This document shows positions 55,421-64,000 of a DNA stretch of 64,000 nt, piece after piece. Position 1 is the first letter of the stretch. Each line of letters begins with the position of its first letter. Source of the stretch: Apricaphanius iberus (Eukaryota; Chordata; Actinopteri; Cyprinodontiformes; Aphaniidae); NCBI GenBank assembly GCA_028564705.1, contig JAPXFQ010002465.1, positions 682,001-746,000 on the forward strand, written 5' to 3'. The translations under genes were made by a program, and so were the position numbers. The notes beneath the pieces were generated by a model. It did no database searches. It worked only from the letters and a program-made list of their open reading frames with translations, and was not told the DNA's origin.

Positions 55421-56860
55421 TATAAAAACATAATAGTCCAGATGTGTTAATGTCTTGACAATTTCACTAGCAAGGACCATTCTTACAGAGAATAATAAAA
55501 AAAATAGTGAAGGAAGGGATTGAAAGGACAAAAATAGTAGACTCAGTGTGGGAATGTGGTCATCAGGAACCGATCTTTCCCCAGCCTGTTCTTATCTCCC
55601 CCATCCACCCCAGAATAAAACCTGAAAGAGAGATGTTAGGAGATGAGATCTAGCAGTGAACCAGGGTAAGAAAGAGGATGGCTGTGCCTGACGACCAAGG
55701 GGAGGAAACAAGAGGAGGCTGTATGGATGAAGGGATGCAGGGAAAAAAAGGGGAGTGAAGGATGTGGGGATGTAGGGATGACTCAGACGGATGAAGGGAA
55801 GAGGGAGGAAGGGAAGAGGGATGGAAAAAGAAAGAGGATGTATGAATGAAGGGGTGAAACCAAAGAGAAGGTGGAAGGGAGGGGTTTGCGAAACGATCAA
55901 GTCAGACGTGGAGCGCCACATCGACAACAGTGAAATATCGGTTTCATTTAGTTGAATTTAAATTTTAAGTTGTTTTAATTTTGATTTATCATTTTGTTTC
56001 TAAAACTGTTTGGTTTTACAATTAGGCAAAGATTTTTTTCGGCTGCTGAGTGATTGGAGAAGCATTACAGGATCGAATTTGGGTAGATTGCTGAGTGTGA
56101 AGTTGATTTGGGGCGTGATCCTGCTCCCGAACCCAAATTAACAAATGTACTAAAAAATTTTAACTGACCACTTGGTGCAAAGGCGCAGACATTTTCAAGA
56201 TTATTCATAGTGTTCATCTAACTAAATTAATTGTATAAAGATTCCAATGAAAGAATCTGAGCATCATCACTGAATTCAATGCACTGTCCAGGAGCTGACA
56301 GCATGTTGAAGAGTTACGGAGGCATGGAGCGCATCTGTAACAGCACCTTACACAGACTGGCAGTGAGAGATCGCGGCAGCATAACCACTGATGAAAGTGC
56401 AGGAGGGATTTCCTCCTGCTGAACAGATCAGAAAAGCCCTCCTTCAAAGAGTGTTGCAAAATTCTGATCATTTAAACTGAAGAAATGTTCCTAGATTTCA
56501 AAACTTTGGCTACAGTGGCGCTGATAATTCCAGCCTCTACTGTGGCAGTGGGGTGTGGATTCAGCTTCCATTAAAGAGTAACGCACCCCCCTACCAGAGT
56601 ATGAGTCTGCCCACATTTCTTTTTGATAAATGGATCAAAAGGAGCTGTTGCCTGGCGAACAGGGAAAACGCGGGGGGATGAAGGGCTGGGTGTGGTCTGA
56701 GCTGTGACTGACATGTTGCAGCAGCGTAGAGTCACAGACTGCCATAAAGATGGAGAAAGCCACTGTAACTCGAGTTCCAAGTCCATCCTCAGAGGGAAAT
56801 AATCTGGGGGTTGAAAATTTTTCTAAACCTTCTTCACCGAAGGGAACAGAGTACAGGGAG
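55421..56860. other. Intergenic DNA with a purine-rich stretch
   Basis: 55625-55890 is rich in GGATG/GGAAG words. The antisense reading is a low-complexity Phe/Pro/Ser frame and not a gene. No other feature. Confidence 0.45.
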
Positions 56861-56884
56861 ATTCTGTGGAGGAGGCGAGCGGCC

Positions 56885-57150
56885 CTGAGCCATGTCGTTT
56901 CGAGCCTTTGTCTTGTTCCCTGCTCGGGACAGCAGCAGATGCTTAGTCTGTAGCAGCATCGCGGAATAGACTGATCGCCGTCTCTGAGTGGTATCATTGT
57001 TGTTGGACAAATCTAATGCTAAATATAGATTAGGTTAAGTAATTTCATGTGACTCTGAGCCATATTGTTTCGAGCCGTTGTCTCGTTCCCTGCTCGGGGC
57101 AGCAGCAGATGCTGAGTCTCTAGCAGCATCGTGGCATAGAATGAGCACCA
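56885..57150. repeat. Imperfect tandem duplication, about 96 bp, 170 bp apart
   Basis: 'gttccctgctcggg' and 'cagcagcagatgct' occur in the same order at 56885-56980 and 57055-57150, with scattered substitutions. The spacer holds the 62-bp block that recurs at 58885-58942. Confidence 0.8.
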
Positions 57151-58884
57151 TTTTTTCCGGCTTATCCGGGGTCGGGTCGCGGGGGCAGTAGCTTAAGATG
57201 AGAGACCCAGACCTCCCTCTCCCCGGCCACTTGGGCCACCTCCTCGGGAGGAATCCCGAGGCGTTCCCAGGCAAGCCAAGAGACATAGTCCCTCCAGCGA
57301 GTCGTGGGTCATCCCCTAGGCCTCTTCCCGGTGGGACATGCCTCGAACACCTCACCAGGGAGGTGTTCAGGAGGCATCCTGACCAGATGCGTGAGCCACC
57401 TCAACTGGCTCCTCTTGATGTGAAGGAGCAGCAGCTCTACTCTGAGCCCCGTCTCTAAGGGGAAACCCAGCCACCCTGCGGAGGAAACTCATTTCAGCCG
57501 GCTGTATCCGTGATCTAGTTCTTTCGGTCACCACACAGAGTTTGTGATCATAGATGAGGGTAGGAACGTGGATCGACCGGTAAATCGAGAGCTTTGCCTT
57601 TTGGCTCAGCTCTCTCTTCACCACAACCACAGGTATAACTGCAGATACCTTACCGATCTTTCCAGCTCCCACTCCATTTTTCCCTGATTCGTGTACAAGA
57701 CCCCCAGATACTTTAACTCCTCCACTTGAGGAAGGACCCCATCCCAGACCCGAAGAAGGCACCCTACCTTTTCCAGCTCAAGACCATGGTCTCGGATTTG
57801 AAGGTGCTAATCCTCATCCAGGCCGCTTCACACTCAGCTGCGAACCTCTCCAGTGAAAGCTGTGGATCACGTTCAGATGAAGTCAACAAGACCACATCAT
57901 CTGCGAAAAGCAGAGCGCCGATCCGGAGGTTACCAAAATGGATCCCCTCAACACCTTGGCTGCGCCTAGAAATCCTGTCCATAAATGTTATGAACAGGAT
58001 CGGTGACAAAGGGCAAAAAGGATGGAGTCCAACTCTCTCAGGAAAAGAGTCCGACTTAATGCGAACCAAACTCTGACACCGGTCATACAGGGACCTAAAC
58101 GCCCTTATCAAAGGGCTCGGTACACCCATACTCCCGGAGCACCAATGTAAGCACGCACAGGATTCCCCGAGGGACATGGTAGAATGCCTTCTCCAAGACC
58201 ACAAAACACATGGAAGAACTCCCACGCACCCTCCAGGACCCAGGACCCAGTGGCCTTGTATGTGTGTGTTTTGTCTTTTCTTTTCATTTTGTTCAGTTAC
58301 AGGTGAGCTGCACTTCTGGAATTTTGCCAGCAGGCTACACCAAGAAGTCAGATGATTGGTTCCTGGAACACTTCGTTTTTGGAGATTCCAGCTTTAGTGA
58401 TTAGACAGAACAACTGGCTAATTATCCAATGACTGAAGAGCCCTCATTTTATAACATGGATTCGTTCCTGGGAAGGTGCAGCTTGTTCCTTCTGAGCAGC
58501 TTGCCATCTTGTTGGTTTTTTGGTGTAGCTTTTGCTGTAGTTTTTGCTGTGACTTAGGGGTGCTTTGAAAGCTTATTGTTTGCTAATTTCGGTTAACCTT
58601 TGTTAAAGCTAACAACTTGCTATTTAGAATTGTCCCACAGGTGGTGGGAGGGGCCATAGGGAAGGGGGGCCCATGTTGCCTCTTCGGGCTAAGCCCGACC
58701 GGGCCCCATAGGTAAAGGCCCTGCCACCAGGTGGTCGCCAACGTGCCCCACCTCCAGGCCTGGCTCCAGAGTGGGGCCCCGGTGAACCGCGTCCAGGGGC
58801 TTAAAGCCCCCGACAACTTAGCTCCTAGGATCATTGGGACACTCAAACCCTCCAACGCGATAAGGTAGCAGCCCAGGGAGGGGC
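57151..58884 (-). mobile_element. LINE copy retaining FADD catalytic motif, minus strand
   Basis: Minus-strand frames contain PLIRAFRSLYDRCQSLVRI and PLSPILFITFMDRISRRSQG, then IGALLFADDVVLLTSSE (RT motif C, FADD), at 57764-58225, and YRSIHVPTLIYDHKLCVVTE near 57540. The most upstream piece at 58583-58870 reads VGLSPKRQHGPPFPMAPPTT, like the N-terminal part of the same ORF. A non-LINE stretch at about 58250-58600 interrupts it. Same family as 6255-7560. Confidence 0.82.
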
Positions 58885-61800
58885 TTGTTGTTGGCCAAAT
58901 CTAATGCTATCGATTATCTTAAGTAATTTCGTGTGACTCTGACTCGCCAGGTGCACCTGCAGCCATTGTACGTCACTGTCACAAACAGAAAATGTGTGCT
59001 ACAGAAAGGTGCCCAAGTTATAAATAAAATATTTTAGCAGGACGAGAAAATCATTCAGGAATGTGCAAAAAAACTTTTCACACCATCACAATTATTTTCA
59101 TTAAAAATGAACTCTTAGCCTAGGTTATATTTTCCATTTACTGATATCAGTTTTTCCCTTTGTCATAGGTAATGTGCAAATGTCAGCAGGTAGGACTAAC
59201 CACCTGCATAAAGGCGCGCCCAGGTTTTCAGCCAATTGCTCTAAATCCTTTTGTGCTGCAGGCAGTTCATGGCACCTCACTACAGAGGTGTGGCTGAGAC
59301 CACACGTGTTTTATACCCCACCACAGAAGAACTGCTGTCGTCACTAATCAAAGCCCACGTCAGAAACCTGAGCTGAGCCATTAGCAATGCAGGATTCTAG
59401 TTCATGTGAATGCCAATGCAGTGTAATTTTTTAACCAGCTGGGTCACTAAACCAACGGTTTCTGGCACAAAATTAATATTTTCACTAAAATGTACTAAAA
59501 TACATAAAATAGTGACCAGACATGCAGACAGTGCCATTATACACTCATTTATAGTTTAACAACAAAAAGGTTGATTTTGGGGTGAGTTGCACTTCTAGCA
59601 CAAGCAGGTGAGCAGTTCAGCTGCATGCAGAGCTTTTAGGCCACCACAGGTGAAATATTCACAATCAGTTCATGTAGGCTATTAATCTGGTTGATCTGTG
59701 ATGGCAGGATGTGGATTCTCTATTCAGTTTGTTTGGATTGAAAATTAATTAAAATGAATGAACATTTTTATACTGCTGACTATGTTATTACTATATTAAA
59801 AACTGATGGGTAAAAAGAGATTTTGACTGGATTTCTTTAACCCCGTCAGTGACAATCAAAATAAGAATAAATTGTAGTGTGACCTCTTGATGGACCTTGT
59901 TTTTCAAACTTCACGACTAGTGATGGGTAGGCAAGTTACTCACTTGTCACATAGCTAGAACAGCACCAGAGGTTAAGACCAGTGGCATCACAAGTGGAGC
60001 ATCAAATCAGTTATGTATCCACTACCTCTGGTCTGCATCTGCTCCAAATTAACTGATAATTCAGGCTGCTCAAGTTGGAACTAGATGAGTTGTCTTTTTT
60101 AAGTGGGACTATATAAAAGTAGTATGTCTTCCCCCTGGTCACAGCATTGGTGAAACAGTAAAACAACCAAATAATCCCATCAAGAGTTTGTTCAGTTAAA
60201 CATTCTGAATTAAATGCCTTTCATTGCACTCCACTCTCTGAGTGTTTAGAGCAACTGATACAAAGAAAGGGTGTTTGTAAAAAGGCATGTTAGTCAGAGA
60301 AAGTACTATTTTATTGTTACATGCTGATAGCATCTGTGTTTCTCCTGTTAGATTCTCAAAGGGATTTATCTGCTTCACACAAACAAGTTAACAAGTCACT
60401 TACTCAAGGAGAGATACAGGGAAGTGCAACATGACGAATGACTGCCCAGTCTTTACTGCTAGCAACAGAGCAAAGCTGGCAGGATCCCACTGGGATAATG
60501 GGGGGAAAAGTAAATCCTAACAATCCCACAATTCCTTTGAACTTTAATGAACCCTCAACCAAACAGCAAAGACAATTTCAGAGGACTTTTCTTCGTCACA
60601 AATATCACGGGCAAATGTATGCTGCTGGCTTTAATTTGGCACAAAGACTTTAACAGTGACAAAAGTCCAACTCCAGGGGGAGTTTAGGCTCGCTAGAAGC
60701 TGAGTGTTTTGAGAAGGAAACCAGAAACACCATCAAAGACGTTGGGACTCAGAGACAGAAATGTTGCAGTTGTGGAGGATTGGCACTGATTGAGACCTTT
60801 TGCATTAATGTTACACCTGGTGAAACCAGTTGGTTATGTGAGGTTATTAAATGAGTCCCACTGAAGTTCCATTTTATTTCACATTTATGATTAAGAATCA
60901 AGGAGCAGCCAGTCATCTCAGATTTCCAGCTTTGATACATATTTGCATGTTTCAAAGTCCTTCCTTGACTGAGACACAACTAAACAGCCTAAAGGCCTTG
61001 GTGTTCTGATGATTGAAGGAAGAAGGAAAAGGTGAAGGGAACCTTCCTGGGAGGTCTGAGAAGCAGCTTCCACTGTGACTTCATACGCCAGGATAACTGG
61101 GTCCCATGTCTGCCTGGTCACATGTCCAGGGATCAGAGGAACTGGGAAAGCCACAGTGTGTACGTGAGTGTAACTAAGACTATTGGTCTGACCAGATCTT
61201 GAACTGGCCAGCACATGATGCCTACATACCGCCAGCCAAGCAGCCTCTCTAAAGTCAAGCTGAAATCAGCAATTAACCCTGACACTAATATCATCAAGCT
61301 GCGCCCCAAATTAAACGGTCACAGTGCAAACATGGCGCCCACTTCAAAGAGTGTGGGGGCTTACGTCTGAAAAACAAAGGGCATGAAACTGTTTAAAAAC
61401 TTGTGAGACGCCAGCGCTTACGAGGTGGAGTGGAGAGGGACAGGCCAGATAAACAGGAGGAGTTTTATAGAAGCTGCAATCCTGCGAGTTTGCTTTTAGA
61501 CAGTGATGTAACATGCTCACTAAAAGCTTCAGGAATTAAAAAAAAAACAATTTTTTCATTATGACAATAATAATGAAATATCTGAAAGTAGAAAGGCCCA
61601 AGCAGGAACTGACCCATTGCTTAATTATTAGCAGAGGTTCTGGCAAAAAGTGGATAAGCATGGAGGGACATATGAAATTTATACAATATGCTATGCATCT
61701 TTCTTAATTCATGTGGAAAATGTAAAGCAATGTTCACATAATGCTGAAGGGATCTGCGTTTATTTTCACAATGAGCAAAGAACAGATCATCATGATACAG

Positions 61801-61955
61801 CATTATGGTTTGCATTATCATAAAAATCTGTTAACCTAGTAGTCCAAGGTAGGATTGCAAAAAATAAAACATGTAACAAGATCTGCAGAAGAGCCATAAG
61901 ATGTTTATTGCTATAGATGTAATTTTGATTAAGAAATTAGAACTATGTGCTTTCA
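58885..61955. other. Intergenic DNA, mostly single-copy, nothing coding
   Basis: No gene recognised over 3 kb. A motif-dense block at 59180-59440 includes an inverted pair of T-box-like half-sites. The frames at 60438-61214 lack domains. Confidence 0.45.
59286..59308. promoter_or_regulatory. Inverted T-box-like half-sites with E-box
   Basis: AGGTGTGG at 59286-59293 is followed after GCTGA-type spacing by ACCACACGT, an inverted GTGTGGT, and CACGTG at 59303-59308. RUNX-type ACCACA is an alternative reading. Confidence 0.35.
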
Positions 61956-61957
61956 AT

Positions 61958-62322
61958 AGGGATGCAACAATACACTTTTTTCAAACCGATACAATACCTA
62001 TACCTGGATCTGAGTACTTGCTGATACTGAGTACCAGGGCTGATCCCATACAATTAATTGGATAACAGGTTTATTTTCTTCTCTGCTTGTTACAAAAAAT
62101 GATGATGATTTAAATAAAAAAATATCAATAAAAATGACTACAAAACAAAAATTTAAACTGAAAAAGAACCATTTTCTGTGAAATCATTGCCAATTATTTA
62201 TTTTCCACATTTTAAGTATTAGTTCATGGTATCGGTTAACTTTTACTGATACTAATACAATTACATTAGAATAGTATCGGACCGATACCTGATGCCAGTA
62301 TTGGTTTCGGTGCATTCCTAAT
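61958..62322. mobile_element. hAT-like MITE
   Basis: The left end 'tagggatgcaacaatacac' and the right end, read in reverse as 'ttaggaatgcaccgaaac', are imperfect inverted repeats of the kind seen in fish hAT MITEs, with 'ggtatcgg' and 'ccgatacc' words inside. An 8-bp target duplication is not clear. Confidence 0.65.
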
Positions 62323-63560
62323 TTTTGACATTGAGTTTGACCCCCCAAAAAAAAATAATTATTTGATATTAATGTATTAACATTGTCAATGACAATCTAA
62401 AACTGCATTAAATGTTGCAGTCAATAAGAATGTTAGTTATAGAAACATTTACAATTTTAAATGGCTGATGATGATTTCATTTCAAATTCGGCTGAATGTA
62501 GGATTAAAGATAAAAAGACATCTTGTTTAAAGAGAAACAGCTCCCATTGATCATATTGTAGATGGAATATTTACTGCAGGTGATGAGGCATTTTATTCCA
62601 TGAAACATTACATCTAATCTTGAGCATTGTTGCATGTTGTCTATAAAATGTAATGTGTCTCTGCAGCAGTGCTGTCTCTGTCACAAGTGCTGTCACTGTT
62701 AAAGGATGGTGCTGCACTCAGTCGGCTGATGGAAGGAGGGAGGACGTTGACTGAGTGGGGCTCTGTTGTGCCTCATGTGCGACAGAGCATGGCCTTTCAC
62801 TATTCGCTCTGAGCTGTTGGGTAACTGCTCTGTGGTGAAGACTGACACTCAAAGCTGTTTTCTAAGGCAGAGTCAGAGCTGAGGAGGAAGAAGCTAAAGC
62901 TGTCTGTGCGGCTTTTTCACTACATTTACTGGTTTAATGAACTGGGGCTTTGCAGACCCCTAAAGAAAAAATAAATTTCAGCAACGATAATATTTAAAAG
63001 ATTTCATCTTATGATTGACTCCACTCAGTGATATTCACAAATAGCCCACTTGAGGCAAAGATGTTTACATTGAGAGAAATCCCCACAGAACAGGAAGAAA
63101 GAAACAACCAAATTCCCAGTGTGTCAGAGCTCGGTTTGTTACTGTATTTAATTCCTTAGAGGAAACCCAAACCAGCACTCTTCCATTAATTGACCACAGC
63201 GGATTTAGAGCTTGATCTAATGTAACCGCATGGCTTAAACCCTGCATTTAATGAAGACGTATTCTGTGACAATAAAACACCCGAACACATTGAGTTTTTC
63301 TAAACATACACAGACAGCGACAGTCCATTATTACCCAACTGTCAGTCCCTAGACCAAAACACCCTTGAACATGATTTTTCATAGAAAATATTTAAGTTAA
63401 AACTATTATATGCCAAAAACAAAATAAATACTGAATGATTACTAAACATGTAGCCTTGAATTTTGTCCTTTAAGCCAATAGAGCAAAACTCTATCATTCT
63501 AAATTGTTTAATATTCTGCACATTATGTCAGACCAGAAGATTTATAAAAGAGTAAGCAAA
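62323..63560. other. Intergenic DNA, nothing recognised
   Basis: No supported gene or repeat. Confidence 0.4.
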
Positions 63561-63562
63561 GC

Positions 63563-63590
63563 TATTATTATTATTATTATTTTTATTATT

Positions 63591-63660
<70 letters not shown>
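63563..63660. repeat. (ATT)n/(AAT)n inverted microsatellite
   Basis: An ATT array of about 30 bp switches directly to an AAT array of about 65 bp, so the two halves are complementary. Confidence 0.93.
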
Positions 63661-63679
63661 GTATATAAATGGGGCATCG

Positions 63680-64000
63680 CATGCCATAGTGGTTAGAGCG
63701 CCCGTTGTGGAAAAGTCCTGTCCCAGGTGACTATGCGCAGAGAATGTTGATGTTTTTAAAAAGCGGCTCAAGACTCACCTTTTTAGTCTAGCTTTTAACC
63801 GATGATCTGCTATTTTAGTTGCTTCTATTTTAGTCTATTTTAGCAAGTTTGTAATTATTCTCTTTTATTTTATTTATCCTTTTATTATTTACTATTTATT
63901 TATTACTTATTAATTTTAGTGATTCAGTTTACTTCTTACCTTATTTTACCAAAGTTTTGTTGTATTTTAAGTTTTGTTCTGTTTTATGATTTTGTTTTAT
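63680..64000 (+). mobile_element. LINE ORF-end fragment, runs off window
   Basis: 'gcatgccatagtggttagag' resembles a SINE-type start. From 63747 the sequence reads VDVFKKRLKTHLFSLAF, a LINE ORF ending, followed by AT-rich tail sequence to the window edge. Confidence 0.55.

Noticed and set aside
55592..55927. 111-codon minus-strand Phe/Pro/Ser-rich frame
   Set aside because: Reverse reading of a GGATG/GGAAG purine-rich stretch; no domain.

Overview
This is vertebrate nuclear DNA, almost certainly from a teleost fish, probably a percomorph. The evidence is spliced genes with GT-AG introns, abundant microsatellites, Tc1/mariner and hAT DNA transposons, tRNA-derived SINEs, and several LINE families whose tails are typical of teleost genomes. 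There are no bacterial-style genes. Nearly all short open frames in the window are chance frames or transposon debris.

Two host genes are supported, both on the + strand. (1) The last coding exon of bcas3 (21172-21320), with everything to its left reading as bcas3 intron. (2) A complete T-box gene of the tbx2 type, in seven coding exons from 31012 to 37174, predicting 686 residues. The order bcas3 then tbx2, same strand, with about 9.7 kb between stop and start codon, matches the BCAS3-TBX2 order in other vertebrates. In zebrafish this neighbourhood carries tbx2b, so tbx2b is the likely paralogue (inference). tbx4, the usual next gene, is not seen in the remaining 27 kb.

Layout. 1-21171: bcas3 intron filled with repeats: L2-like LINE pieces, a second LINE family, SINEs, an inverted pair of hAT-like elements (9.6 and 15.6 kb), a foldback element (13.9 kb), and a Tc1 fossil with a younger MITE nested in it (18.9 kb). 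21172-22.3 kb: bcas3 end and 3'UTR. 22.3-29 kb: intergenic, with a Tc1 remnant and microsatellites. 29.1-31.0 kb: GC-rich tbx2 5' flank with a candidate 5'UTR intron. 31.0-38.4 kb: tbx2 coding exons and 3'UTR. 38.5-41.8 kb: mostly low-repeat DNA with candidate regulatory sites, the best being 39.4-39.7 kb. 42.4-58.9 kb: dense repeats, including a 2.2-kb GC-rich retroposon with a clear target-site duplication (44.0-46.2 kb) and an unusual 1.57-kb element packed with GACGTC palindromes (51.5-53.0 kb). 58.9-64 kb: mostly single-copy intergenic DNA with one hAT-like MITE and a terminal microsatellite.

The most unusual object I see is the 51473-53037 element. It has short inverted ends, a probable 3-bp target duplication, and nine GACGTC palindromes, four of them spaced exactly 11 bp apart. 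I do not see a dedicated multi-gene system. Conservation, CTCF and enhancer statements rest on motif reading only and were not tested by alignment.
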